Source of the DNA: Cytophagaceae bacterium
GTDB taxonomy: Bacteria > Bacteroidota > Bacteroidia > Cytophagales > Flexibacteraceae
Direction of reading: 5' to 3'
Length of the DNA stretch: 64,000 nt
Assembly (NCBI GenBank): GCA_947458545.1
Contig: CANGYH010000001.1
Span: 682,001-746,000, forward strand
A program made the position numbers and the translations under genes. The notes under the pieces were generated by a model. That model made no database searches. It had not been told where the DNA came from and was given only the letters and a program-made list of their open reading frames with translations. Below are positions 27,046-35,835 of this stretch, one piece after another; the first letter of the stretch is position 1, and each line of letters opens with the position of its first letter.

Positions 27046-29990
27046 GCATGGGCCAGATGCCTCCTCAGATAATCTGCCGTGTGGCCTTTGCCAGCCTGCA
27101 GCATCTGCTCGGGCGTTCCTTCAAAAATGATCTGGCCGCCTGCCGTGCCTCCTTCGGGGCCAAGGTCCACCACGTAGTCGGCGGCCAGCACCATGTCCAG
27201 ATTGTGCTCTATGACGATGACGGTATGGCCCTGATCCACCAGCGCGTTGATGCTGGCCAGCAGTTTCTCGATATCGGCAAAGTGCAGCCCCGTCGTAGGC
27301 TCATCGAAGATGAAGAGTACGCGCCCGGCAGCACCGCCTTTTCCTAAAAAGCTGGCCAGCTTCACCCGTTGTGCCTCGCCGCCAGACAAGGTCGAGCTGC
27401 TCTGGCCCAGGGTGATGTAGCCCAGGCCCACGTCTTGCAAAGGCTTGAGTTTATCGCCCACCTTGGGCAGGTCGGCAAAAAAGGCCATGGCCTGGTCCAC
27501 GGTCATGTTCAGCAGGTCGCTGGCGCTTTTGCCTTTGTACTCTACCTCTAGCACCTCTTGCTTAAAGCGGCGGCCCTGGCAGGCTTCGCAAGGCAGCCAG
27601 AGGTCGGCCATAAACTGCATGGGCACCAATACCTCGCCTTCGCCCTGGCATGCCTCGCAGCGGCCACCATCTACGTTAAAACTGTAGTGGCTGGGTTTGT
27701 AGCCGCGTTGTTTGGCCAGCGGCTGGTCTGCATAGAGCTGGCGTACCACATCCCAGGCCTTCACAAACGTTACCGGGTTAGATCGCGAACTGCGGCCAAT
27801 GGGGTTCTGGTCAACAAACTCCACACTGGTGATGCGCTTCACATCGCCTGCCAGCCGGTCAAACTTGCCGATCTCCTCGGCGCCCTGGCCCAGCTCGCGG
27901 GCCAGGGCCGGGTACAGAATCCGCGTCACCAGGGTAGACTTACCCGACCCAGACACGCCCGTGACGGCCGTAAAAGCTTGCAGCGGAAAGCGGGCCTCTA
28001 CGTTGCGTAGGTTGTGCTCTCGGGCGCCAAGCACTTGCAGGTAGCCATTGGCTGGCCTGCGCGACGGTGGCACCGGCAACCGGCTCTGGCCCGTCAGGTA
28101 GCGGACGGTCGGGCTCTCTGCTGCCAGGGCGGCCATGTGGTGCGCATCGCTCGGCAAGGCCGAGGCCTCTAGCGCCAGGGGCATCAGGGCATCTGGTACA
28201 GCCTTAGCCCCATGCACCTTCCCTTGAAAAACAAGCCTGCCTCCACCCTGCCCCGCCTTGGGTCCAATATCTATCAGTTGGTCTGCGGCGCGCATAATCT
28301 CCTCCTCATGCTCTACCACCAACACGGTATTGCCTACATCTCGCAGGCGCTTAAGCACCTCTACCAGGCGGGTGGTATCACGGGGATGCAAGCCGATGGA
28401 AGGTTCGTCTAACACATACAAAGACCCCACCAGCGCAGACCCCAGCGACGTAGCCAGTTTAATCCGCTGGTACTCGCCGCCAGAGAGCGTGGAGGCCAGG
28501 CGGTTGAGCGTCAGATAGCCCAGGCCTACCTCGTTGAGGTACTGCAACCTACTCTCAATCTCTTGCAAGAGTTGCTTGGCAACCTTGCGCTCGTAATCCG
28601 TCAGGTCTAACGTGCGGAAGTGCGCCAGCAGCTTATCCAGTGGCATCAGCACCAAGTCTTGGATGCTCTTTTCGGCAATTTTCACGTAGCCCGCATCCTT
28701 GCGCAGGCGTGTGCCCCGGCAGTCTGGGCAGTTGGTCTTACCGCGGAAGCGAGAGAGCAGCACCCGGTATTGAATCTTGTGGGTTTGCCGCTCTAGCTCT
28801 GCAAAAAAGTCGTTGAGGCCGGTAAAATGCTTGTTGCCCGTCCAGAGCAGGCGCAACTGCTCGTCGGTAAGCTCCTCTATGGCGCGGTGTATGGGAAAAT
28901 CGAATTTGACGCCGTGTTTAAGTAGGGGTTGCAAAAACTCGGCCCGCATAGCCTCACCCTTCCAGGGAGCAATACCCCCATCATAAACAGAGAGCGACCG
29001 ATCCGGAAAAACCAAATCCGGATCAATGCCCAGCACCTTGCCAAAGCCGTCGCACGTGCGGCAGGCGCCGTAGGGGTTGTTGAAACTGAAAAGGTTTACC
29101 GACGGCTCCTCGAAAAGCATCCCATCCAGCTCAAAACGGTCTGAGTATGTGCGTTCGTCGCCACCTATGGCAGTTACGAAACAAGTACCCTCACCCTCGA
29201 AGAAGGCAGTCTGGACGGAGTCTGAAAGGCGGAACTGGTCTTCTTCCGTTGCCTCGTCTTTGGCAACATACCTATCCACCAGAATCCGGATGTCTGCGGC
29301 CTTGGGCAGCGATTTCTCTGGCAAGCCCTGCATGTCCTCAATCTGGGCCATCTCTCCTTTTACCAACACGCGCGAGAAGCCCCGTTGCAGCAGCAGGTCT
29401 AGCTCGGCGCTAGTTTTGCGGCCCTGGCGCACAAAAAACGGGGCCGAGAGAAGCATCCGAGTACCGGGGGATGCATGCAGCATCTCGTCCACAATGTTAT
29501 CTACGCTATCCTTGCGTACGGGCTGGCCAGATACCGGCGAGAAAGTCTGCCCAATGCGCGCATAAAGCAGCTTAAGGTAGTCGTACACCTCGGTAGTGGT
29601 GCCCACCGTAGAGCGTGGGTTGCGCGTGGTTACCTTTTGCTCTATGGCAATGGCCGGCGATAGCCCCCGGATGTAATCCATGGCAGGCTTCTCCATACGG
29701 CCCAAAAACTGGCGTGCATAGGCAGAGAGGCTCTCAACGTACATGCGCTGGCCCTCGGCATAAATGGTATCAAAAGCAAGGCTAGACTTGCCCGACCCCG
29801 AAACCCCCGTGATACAGACCAACTGGTTGCGCGGGATTGCTACCGACAAACGCTTCAGATTGTGAACCTGCGCTCCCCGCACAAGCACATATTCGCGCGG
29901 GCTTAAGTGGTCAAATGGCGTTTCTTGCAGTTCTTGGGCTTGGTCTGTGGTGTGGTCTTCGGCTGTGGCCAGGGCTTCGGTAGCGTCCAT
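27042..29990 (-). CDS. uvrA: Excinuclease ABC subunit A
   Basis: 982 residues; damage-recognition ATPase of nucleotide excision repair. Two ABC modules are seen: Walker A GVSGSGKSSLAFD and GVSGSGKSTLVTR, with signature motifs TLSGGEYQRIKL and TLSGGEAQRVKL. The C-terminal zinc module is intact (CEACQGEGE, then CEACQGRR). The N-terminal zinc module keeps only CRTCDGFG; the preceding CxxC found in enterobacterial UvrA is replaced by FELDGMLFEEPS. ATG at 29990 is used; a TTG six codons upstream is unlikely. It converges on polA, with a four-base overlap of the stop codons, and diverges from kup. Confidence 0.97.
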   Translation of the reverse strand: MDATEALATAEDHTTDQAQELQETPFDHLSPREYVLVRGAQVHNLKRLSVAIPRNQLVCITGVSGSGKSSLAFDTIYAEGQRMYVESLSAYARQFLGRMEKPAMDYIRGLSPAIAIEQKVTTRNPRSTVGTTTEVYDYLKLLYARIGQTFSPVSGQPVRKDSVDNIVDEMLHASPGTRMLLSAPFFVRQGRKTSAELDLLLQRGFSRVLVKGEMAQIEDMQGLPEKSLPKAADIRILVDRYVAKDEATEEDQFRLSDSVQTAFFEGEGTCFVTAIGGDERTYSDRFELDGMLFEEPSVNLFSFNNPYGACRTCDGFGKVLGIDPDLVFPDRSLSVYDGGIAPWKGEAMRAEFLQPLLKHGVKFDFPIHRAIEELTDEQLRLLWTGNKHFTGLNDFFAELERQTHKIQYRVLLSRFRGKTNCPDCRGTRLRKDAGYVKIAEKSIQDLVLMPLDKLLAHFRTLDLTDYERKVAKQLLQEIESRLQYLNEVGLGYLTLNRLASTLSGGEYQRIKLATSLGSALVGSLYVLDEPSIGLHPRDTTRLVEVLKRLRDVGNTVLVVEHEEEIMRAADQLIDIGPKAGQGGGRLVFQGKVHGAKAVPDALMPLALEASALPSDAHHMAALAAESPTVRYLTGQSRLPVPPSRRPANGYLQVLGAREHNLRNVEARFPLQAFTAVTGVSGSGKSTLVTRILYPALARELGQGAEEIGKFDRLAGDVKRITSVEFVDQNPIGRSSRSNPVTFVKAWDVVRQLYADQPLAKQRGYKPSHYSFNVDGGRCEACQGEGEVLVPMQFMADLWLPCEACQGRRFKQEVLEVEYKGKSASDLLNMTVDQAMAFFADLPKVGDKLKPLQDVGLGYITLGQSSSTLSGGEAQRVKLASFLGKGGAAGRVLFIFDEPTTGLHFADIEKLLASINALVDQGHTVIVIEHNLDMVLAADYVVDLGPEGGTAGGQIIFEGTPEQMLQAGKGHTADYLRRHLAHA

Positions 29991-30098
29991 TCCGACAAAA
30001 AACGGCAATAAAATGCGATTTGTTCCTCCACGGCACTAAATAGCCCTGCTGTAAGGTTGGCCCGAGAGGTTTATGAACCAGACCCGCCTGCATACGTT

Positions 30099-30106
30099 TA
30101 CATTTG
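30099..30106 (+). promoter_or_regulatory. Promoter -7 element (TACATTTG) for kup
   Basis: Exact TAnnTTTG match 67 bases before the kup ATG, inside the uvrA-kup divergent region. No TTG at the standard -33 spacing. Confidence 0.55.
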
Positions 30107-30173
30107 CAACGCCAGGCTGTTGAAAACCACCAGCCCTCGCGGCGTCTTTTCCGGATTTTTTCGATCCAACCTA

Positions 30174-32198
30174 ATGAAGACCAACAGCCACGGCGAGTTA
30201 GACCGCATCAGCGGCGCCGGGTTACTCATTGCCCTTGGCATTATTTACGGAGACATCGGCACCTCGCCACTCTACGTAATGAAGGCCATCGCCGGCGAGC
30301 GTACCATCTCTGAGGCCCTGATTTTGGGTGGCCTCTCTTGCATCATCTGGACGCTCACCCTGCAAACGACCCTCAAGTATGTAGTGCTAACCCTCCGGGC
30401 CGACAACAACGGCGAGGGTGGGATTTTCTCACTCTATGCACTGGTGCGCAGGTACAAAACCTGGCTATACGTACCTGCCATCATTGGCGGGGCCAGCCTT
30501 TTGGCCGATGGCATCATCACCCCGCCCATCTCCGTCAGCTCGGCTGTAGAGGGTTTGCAGCTCATCTATCCAGACATTGAGACGGTACCCATCGTCATCG
30601 GTATCCTGGTGGCGCTGTTTGCCTTGCAGGCGTTGGGTACCAACGTGGTGGGCTTCACCTTCGGGCCGCTCATGTTCATCTGGTTTGCCATGCTGCTGGT
30701 TATCGGCTTGTTCTGGGCCGGGCAGTATCCATCGGTCATCAAGGCGCTTAACCCCATGTACGCCTACGAGCTGCTGGCCCACTATCCGGGTGGTTATTGG
30801 CTGCTTGGGGCCGTGTTTCTGTGTACCACTGGGGCAGAGGCGCTCTATTCAGACCTGGGCCACTGCGGCCGGGGCAACATCCGTGTCAGTTGGGCCTTCG
30901 TCAAAACAGCGCTGATTGTTAACTACCTGGGCCAGTCTGCCTGGCTCTTGAGCCAGAAGCAAGGCCAGGTTATCACGGGCAATCCCTTTTATGGGCTTAT
31001 GCCTCAATGGTTTTTGCTGCCCAGCATCATTATTGCCACGGTGGCTGCCGTCATCGCCTCGCAGGCATTAATATCAGGTTCGTTTACGCTTGTGGCAGAG
31101 GCCATCCGGCTCAACTTCTGGCCCAAGGTGCGGCTCAACTTCCCCAGCAACAACCGGGGGCAGTTGTATGTAAGCTCCGTAAACTGGCTGCTGATGCTGG
31201 GGTGCATCGGCATTGTGCTCTACTTCCGCGAGTCGAGCAACATGGAGGCCGCCTATGGGCTGGCCATCACGGTAACCATGCTGGCCACCACCATCTTGCT
31301 TAGCTTCTACCTATATGCCCACCTATGGCGGCGCTACCGCCTGCTGGTGCTAGGCTTTTTAATGGTTTATCTGGCCATCGAAGGCAGCTTCTTGGTAGCT
31401 AACCTAGATAAGTTTCCGCACGGAGGCTATGTCTCGCTCATCATCGGGGCGTTGCTGCTGGTGATTATGTACGTCTGGCGCCGCGCCAACCAGATCAAGG
31501 CCCGCCTCACAGAGTTCGTCAAGATTGAAGATTACATCGGCCTGCTAAAAGACCTCTCGGACGACACTTCCATCCCCAAGTATGCCACGCACCTGGTCTT
31601 TATGACCAATGCCCGCCAAGAAGACGAGATCGAGACCAAAACGATTTACTCCATCTTCCAGAAGCGGCCCAAGCGTGCAGACATCTACTGGTTCGTCCAC
31701 GTTGAGACCACTGACGACCCCTATACCCAAAGCTATAAAGTCGACACCATCGTGAAGAACGACCTCTACAAGGTCACCTTTTTCCTGGGCTTTCGGGTAG
31801 AGCAGCGCATCAACCTCTTTTTCCGCCGCGTGATAGAAGACATGGTGCGCAACAAAGAGGTGGACATCACCTCCCGCTACGAGTCGCTCAAGTCCAACAA
31901 CGTCATCGGAGACTTCCGCTTCGTCGTCCTGGAGCGCTTCCTAAGCTTCGAGAACGAGCTCCCAAGAGACGAGCGCATGATCATGCAGCTCTATTTCTGG
32001 ATAAAGGGCTTCACCACCACAGAAGACAAGTGGTTCGGCCTGGATACCAGCTCTGTTAAAGTAGAGAAGGTGCCGCTTGTCATACGGTCGGCCATGAGCG
32101 TCAACCTCAAACGCATCTCCGAGGCCGAGGTGCCCATCAGGTGGGACCAAGACCGCGACACGCCCCTACCGGCCTCCGTCGGTACAGAGGCCCATTAA
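30174..32198 (+). CDS. kup: KUP-family potassium uptake permease
   Basis: 674 residues. About 12 membrane helices (to ~residue 450) are followed by a cytoplasmic C-terminal domain. Family motifs include GIIYGDIGTSPLYV at the start, NNGEGGIFSLYAL and GTNVVGFTFGP. Kup carries out proton-coupled K+ uptake. ATG at 30174 is chosen because the first family motif begins ~20 residues later; the longer upstream frame overlaps the promoter. It converges on the acetyltransferase gene with a 1-base gap. Confidence 0.95.
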   Translation: MKTNSHGELDRISGAGLLIALGIIYGDIGTSPLYVMKAIAGERTISEALILGGLSCIIWTLTLQTTLKYVVLTLRADNNGEGGIFSLYALVRRYKTWLYVPAIIGGASLLADGIITPPISVSSAVEGLQLIYPDIETVPIVIGILVALFALQALGTNVVGFTFGPLMFIWFAMLLVIGLFWAGQYPSVIKALNPMYAYELLAHYPGGYWLLGAVFLCTTGAEALYSDLGHCGRGNIRVSWAFVKTALIVNYLGQSAWLLSQKQGQVITGNPFYGLMPQWFLLPSIIIATVAAVIASQALISGSFTLVAEAIRLNFWPKVRLNFPSNNRGQLYVSSVNWLLMLGCIGIVLYFRESSNMEAAYGLAITVTMLATTILLSFYLYAHLWRRYRLLVLGFLMVYLAIEGSFLVANLDKFPHGGYVSLIIGALLLVIMYVWRRANQIKARLTEFVKIEDYIGLLKDLSDDTSIPKYATHLVFMTNARQEDEIETKTIYSIFQKRPKRADIYWFVHVETTDDPYTQSYKVDTIVKNDLYKVTFFLGFRVEQRINLFFRRVIEDMVRNKEVDITSRYESLKSNNVIGDFRFVVLERFLSFENELPRDERMIMQLYFWIKGFTTTEDKWFGLDTSSVKVEKVPLVIRSAMSVNLKRISEAEVPIRWDQDRDTPLPASVGTEAH

Positions 32199-32199
32199 G

Positions 32200-32754
32200 C
32201 TAGACCTTGCCAGGTACAAACTCGCGGGCCAGCAGCCCATACATCTCTAGCGAGATAAGTTTATCGGCATCTTCCTTCACTTCGCACTCCCGCAAAGTGC
32301 CTTCTTTTTTAAAGCCCGCTTGCAGCAACAGCCGCTCGGCGCGCGTGTTGCCATGCTCAACCAAGGCTTCTACCCGGTTCAGCTCCATGGTGCCGAAGGC
32401 GTAGCGCAAGGCAGCCGCAAGAGCCTCTTGCATGTAGCCTTTGCCCCAGGCAGCGGGCAACAGCCAAAAGCTCAGCTCTGCCTTTCGGTTGGGGTGCATC
32501 CAATTAAAGAAGCCTACCGTGCCTAGAAAAGCACCGCTTTCTTTGTCGGCAATTACCCAATAGAGGCCCTCCTCGTTGGTCCAAACGTACTCGTACCAGT
32601 CCATTTGGGCGCGGGCCTCGTCTTTAGAGCGGTAGGCAATGCCATAATGCTCGATCACGGCCGGGTCAGACAATCCCTTAAAGACGTGGTCTAAGTCTTT
32701 AGGTACAGGATGGCGCAGGGCCAGGCGGGCTGTGGTCTGGTTGGGGAAGAGCAT
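32200..32754 (-). CDS. GNAT N-acetyltransferase, RimJ/RimL type
   Basis: 184 residues. A RimJ/RimL-like GNAT fold: TARLALRHPVPKDLD at the N-terminus, GTVGFFNWMHPNRKAELSFW, the acetyl-CoA loop LPAAWGKGYMQEAL, and ELNRVEALVEHGNTRAERLL near the end. Such enzymes acetylate ribosomal-protein N-termini, antibiotics or small molecules; the target here is unknown. It is followed on the minus-strand side by nothing cotranscribed and converges with kup. Confidence 0.92.
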   Translation of the reverse strand: MLFPNQTTARLALRHPVPKDLDHVFKGLSDPAVIEHYGIAYRSKDEARAQMDWYEYVWTNEEGLYWVIADKESGAFLGTVGFFNWMHPNRKAELSFWLLPAAWGKGYMQEALAAALRYAFGTMELNRVEALVEHGNTRAERLLLQAGFKKEGTLRECEVKEDADKLISLEMYGLLAREFVPGKV

Positions 32755-32791
32755 GGTGCAAAAGTGCGCATCTGCCGTGCAAAACGCCGCC

Positions 32792-33382
32792 TTACGGCTT
32801 GACGGGAGCCTCGGCGGGCTCTTGTTCTTCTAAAATGGCGGCTACATTGTCGCGCACTTGTTGGGCAAAGGCAGCCAGCGGCTCTGGACAGTTTACGGCA
32901 CTGAAGATGAAAGTACGCCGCTTACCATCCACCATCAGAAAGAGCGTGTCCATAGGCGCATCTGGCGGGCCGGCCGGTGGCTCGGGCAGGGCCATCAACT
33001 TGCGCTTTTTGGCATCAAGCAGCATGTTCTTGATTAAGGCGTCCTGCAATTGGTAAACGTGCCGGCCCATTTTAGGCGAGTAGCGATGGCCCGTAAACAC
33101 CAGCCGCGGCGGCTGATAGAATTCGGCCGTAAACTGGTGAATCTTGCCATAGCCAGGCCCCGTGCCGAGCCTGCAGACCACCACAGGCCGGGCGGGTACC
33201 GCAACCACGGGGGCTGGCTTCTGCTTGCCGCGCCGGCGCTGGGCCTGGCAACTGCCCCCCGATGCCAGCATGGCCAGCAAAAGCAGCGCGCCTAGCCAGC
33301 CCACCTTAGGTTGGCCCAAACGTTGCACTTTGGGGGTGGCGGGGTCAATTTTACAGAGCCAATTGGCGTTGGTGGCTTGCAT
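32792..33382 (-). CDS. Unrecognised envelope protein with signal anchor
   Basis: 196 residues from the ATG at 33382, or 170 from a GTG at 33304. The later start would put the hydrophobic signal (GWLGALLLLAMLASGGSC) at the extreme N-terminus, which is more typical, with Cys in a weak lipobox. The mature part has a basic stretch (RRRGKQK), then a compact domain (residues ~85-185) with VVCRLGTGPGYGKIHQF and VDGKRRTFIFSAVNC. I do not recognise the family. The ATG start overlaps the start codon of the divergent gene in the tetranucleotide CATG at 33380-33383. Confidence 0.7.
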   Translation of the reverse strand: MQATNANWLCKIDPATPKVQRLGQPKVGWLGALLLLAMLASGGSCQAQRRRGKQKPAPVVAVPARPVVVCRLGTGPGYGKIHQFTAEFYQPPRLVFTGHRYSPKMGRHVYQLQDALIKNMLLDAKKRKLMALPEPPAGPPDAPMDTLFLMVDGKRRTFIFSAVNCPEPLAAFAQQVRDNVAAILEEQEPAEAPVKP

Positions 33383-34316
33383 GGTCAATCGAGAAGGTAA
33401 ATCTGGAGGCGGGAGCGCCGCCAAGGGGTGGATGTTGGCGGCCCTGCTGCTTGCTTTGGCAAATGTGGCGCAGATGCTCTACATCTTGTCGCTGTCTGCC
33501 CGCCACGAGCAGCAAAGTACGCTGGCCGAGTCTCGCTCTGTAGAGCTGGAGCAGGCCACCACCTCGCTAGACTCGCTCCAGCGCGAGCTTTACGTGAAGC
33601 TGGAGCAGGTTCGCAAACTCGGTGGCGACACAACAGCCCTGGCGCAAGCCCGGCGCGCGCTTGCCGCAGACCTGGCAGAAGTAAAAGGCCTGCGAACCGC
33701 CGACAAACGCAAACTGGCCCGCCTGCGCAACAAAGTAGAAGCCTACAGCTACCTTCTAACGACCAAAGACAAAGAAATTGCCCAGCTCCGCAGCGAGCGC
33801 GACAGGCTCTACACCTATACCAAAGAGCTTAAGGGAAACCTGGTCAAACAGTCTGACAGCCTGAGCAAGGTTAGTACCCAATCGGCAGAACTTGCCAGCA
33901 AGGTGGCCATCGCCTCTGTGCTGCGGGCAGAGGGCCTGGCCGTAACCTACCAAGACAAACGCGGCAACGAGCGCGAAGACGACATCATCCGTGCCCGGCG
34001 GCTAGATAAGTTCAAGGTCGTTTTCCATATAGCCGAAAATAAGGTAGCCCAGGTAGGGGCCAAAGACATCTATCTCCGTGCGCTAGACCCTGCCGGCAGC
34101 CCGCTTGCCTCAGATCAAGGCCAGGGCGGCACCCTGCTTACGGCTGCTGGCGCAGAGCTGCCCTACACCCTGCGCCAGACGTTCATCTTCGACAATCAGC
34201 GCCCGCGCATCACCTTCCTCTTCGGCACCGGCCGCGAGTACACAACCGGCACATACCGCTTCGAGCTTTGGTGCGAGGGGCATCTCATCGGCGAGGAGCA
34301 GGCCATCGTGCAGTAA
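33381..34316 (+). CDS. Membrane-anchored coiled-coil protein of unknown function
   Basis: 311 residues. A short basic N-terminus (MVNREGKSGGGSAAKGW), one membrane helix (~residues 18-38), a long coiled coil (~45-175) rich in heptads with alternating Glu/Arg, and a C-terminal beta-rich domain (~185-311: FKVVFHIAENKVAQVGAKD, then TYRFELWCEGHLIGEEQ). The plan suggests a cell-envelope protein with a periplasmic sensing or binding domain held away from the membrane. I know of similar Bacteroidota proteins but no assigned function. The ATG overlaps that of the divergent gene. Confidence 0.82.
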   Translation: MVNREGKSGGGSAAKGWMLAALLLALANVAQMLYILSLSARHEQQSTLAESRSVELEQATTSLDSLQRELYVKLEQVRKLGGDTTALAQARRALAADLAEVKGLRTADKRKLARLRNKVEAYSYLLTTKDKEIAQLRSERDRLYTYTKELKGNLVKQSDSLSKVSTQSAELASKVAIASVLRAEGLAVTYQDKRGNEREDDIIRARRLDKFKVVFHIAENKVAQVGAKDIYLRALDPAGSPLASDQGQGGTLLTAAGAELPYTLRQTFIFDNQRPRITFLFGTGREYTTGTYRFELWCEGHLIGEEQAIVQ

Positions 34317-34321
34317 TAAAA

Positions 34322-34347
34322 TTAGAGCTACTTTAGACAAGCTCTAA
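34322..34347 (+). other. Inverted repeat downstream of the coiled-coil gene
   Basis: TTAGAGCT (34322-34329) and AGCTCTAA (34340-34347) form an 8-bp stem with a 10-base loop directly after the stop codon. No T-run follows, so it may be a weak terminator or an RNA-stabilising hairpin. Confidence 0.45.
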
Positions 34348-34381
34348 ATTAGCCCAAACTGATGCACTACAGGCGCTTAAA

Positions 34382-34393
34382 TGACAATTATCA
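34382..34393 (+). promoter_or_regulatory. Crp/Fnr-type operator upstream of hemA
   Basis: TGACAATTATCA fits TGAY-N4-RTCA, the core of Fnr-type sites (TTGAT-N4-ATCAA). Its centre lies 29.5 bases before the first base of the hemA -7 element, near -41.5 if that base is at -12. That is the class II activator position. The same 12 bases occur, in the same orientation relative to the gene, upstream of ccoNO. Confidence 0.6.
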
Positions 34394-34416
34394 GCAGCTG
34401 GCGTTTTGCCATAAAG

Positions 34417-34424
34417 TAATTTTG
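34417..34424 (+). promoter_or_regulatory. hemA promoter -7 element (TAATTTTG)
   Basis: Exact TAnnTTTG match. No TTG is present at the -33 position, as expected of an activator-dependent promoter. The leader to the hemA ATG would be about 115 bases. Confidence 0.6.
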
Positions 34425-34544
34425 TAGCTGTACGGCAGGCCATGCAGCATGGTTTACCTCCTTGCCATAATGGCTAGAGCAAACCACCGAACAACCCGGA
34501 CTCCATCCGTGTTAAACTAAGGCCCGCCGGTAGGTAAGCAGCGC

Positions 34545-35816
34545 ATGAACGCAGGTTTTAAAGCCCTCATCCTTAACCACAAGCACGCAGGCATCCAAGT
34601 GCGCGAGGCTATCGCGCTGACGGCCGACCAGTGTAAGGGCCTATTGTTTGAGCTTAAAGAGATATCGCAGGCTACAGACCTGCTAATCCTCTCTACCTGC
34701 AACCGCACCGAGTTCTATTACTCCAGCACAGACGACCTGACGCCGGTCATCATAACGCTGCTGCAAACCCACAAAGCTCTCTCTGCAGACGCAGCCGCCC
34801 TTGGTGCCTTTAAGCCCTTGCTAGACCAGGCCGCCGTAGTAGAGCATCTGTTCCGCGTATCGTTTGGGCTAGAAAGCCAGGTACCAGGCGATATGCAAAT
34901 CATCAGCCAGGTAAAAGAGGCCTACCAGTGGAGCGCCGATGCCCAAGCGGCAGGGCCCTTTTTGCACAGGCTGCTGCACACCATCTTTTTTGCCAACAAG
35001 CGCGTTGTACAAGAGACATCTTTTCGCACCGGGGCAGCCTCTGTGGCATACGCCGCACAGGCACTGGCAGAAGAGATGCTGCCACGCGCCACCGAGAGCC
35101 GCATCGTGGTGCTCGGCGTAGGCGAGATGGGCGCAAACCTCTGCCGCAACCTTGCCAGCGAAGGCTACAAAAACGTGGTGGTGCTCAACCGCACCCTGGC
35201 CAAAGCCGAGGCCCTGGCCCAAGAATGCGGCATCGACGCCGGCAGCCTGGATCAATTGGCTACGGAAGTGGCCATGGCCGATGCCGTCATCAGCTGCGTC
35301 GCCGTGGCAGAGCCTGCCCTGCGCCCCGAGCATTTCGATGCCTTGCCGCTGGGCCGCCGGGTGCTAGTCTTCGACCTGTCTGTACCACGCAGTGTTGCCC
35401 CTGCTGTAGAAGACAACCACAACGTACTACTCTACAACATAGACGAGCTTGAGCAGCGTGCATCTGCCGCTGTGCAAGCCCGCCTGGCAGAGGTGCCCAA
35501 AGTAGAGGCCATCTTGGCAGAGGCCCTGGCCGAGTTTAACGACTGGAGCAAAGAAATGCTCGTATCGCCGGCCATCAATGCCTTCAAAGCCGCGCTGGAG
35601 CAGATCCGCCAAGAGGAACTGGCCCGCTACCTGAAAGGCCTTACCCCAGCCGAGGCCGAAGTCGTAGAGAAAGTAACAGGCTCGCTGGTGCAGCGCATCG
35701 TTAAGCTGCCCGTGCTAGAGCTAAAGGCTGCATGCCGCCGCGGCGATGCGGAAGAAATGATCGAGAGCCTGAGCAGCCTCTTCAACCTGGAGGCCATGCA
35801 AAAGATGCGTTCCTAA
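34545..35816 (+). CDS. hemA: Glutamyl-tRNA reductase
   Basis: 423 residues. It reduces glutamyl-tRNA to glutamate-1-semialdehyde, the first committed step of haem synthesis by the C5 route. Seen: LNHKHAGIQVREAIAL at the N-terminus, catalytic Cys52 in LSTCNRTEFYY, the NADPH-binding VVLGVGEMGANLCRNL, and a C-terminal dimerisation helix region. It is monocistronic: the next gene is convergent. The putative Fnr-type operator and -7 element upstream suggest that haem synthesis rises with the cbb3 oxidase at low oxygen. Confidence 0.96.
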   Translation: MNAGFKALILNHKHAGIQVREAIALTADQCKGLLFELKEISQATDLLILSTCNRTEFYYSSTDDLTPVIITLLQTHKALSADAAALGAFKPLLDQAAVVEHLFRVSFGLESQVPGDMQIISQVKEAYQWSADAQAAGPFLHRLLHTIFFANKRVVQETSFRTGAASVAYAAQALAEEMLPRATESRIVVLGVGEMGANLCRNLASEGYKNVVVLNRTLAKAEALAQECGIDAGSLDQLATEVAMADAVISCVAVAEPALRPEHFDALPLGRRVLVFDLSVPRSVAPAVEDNHNVLLYNIDELEQRASAAVQARLAEVPKVEAILAEALAEFNDWSKEMLVSPAINAFKAALEQIRQEELARYLKGLTPAEAEVVEKVTGSLVQRIVKLPVLELKAACRRGDAEEMIESLSSLFNLEAMQKMRS

Positions 35817-35835
35817 GGCCTAGGCAAGGGTAGGC

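Noticed and set aside
33162-33380. Upstream extension of the coiled-coil gene
   Set aside because: It lies fully within the opposing gene and lacks coding character; ATG 33381 gives a normal N-terminus before the membrane helix.
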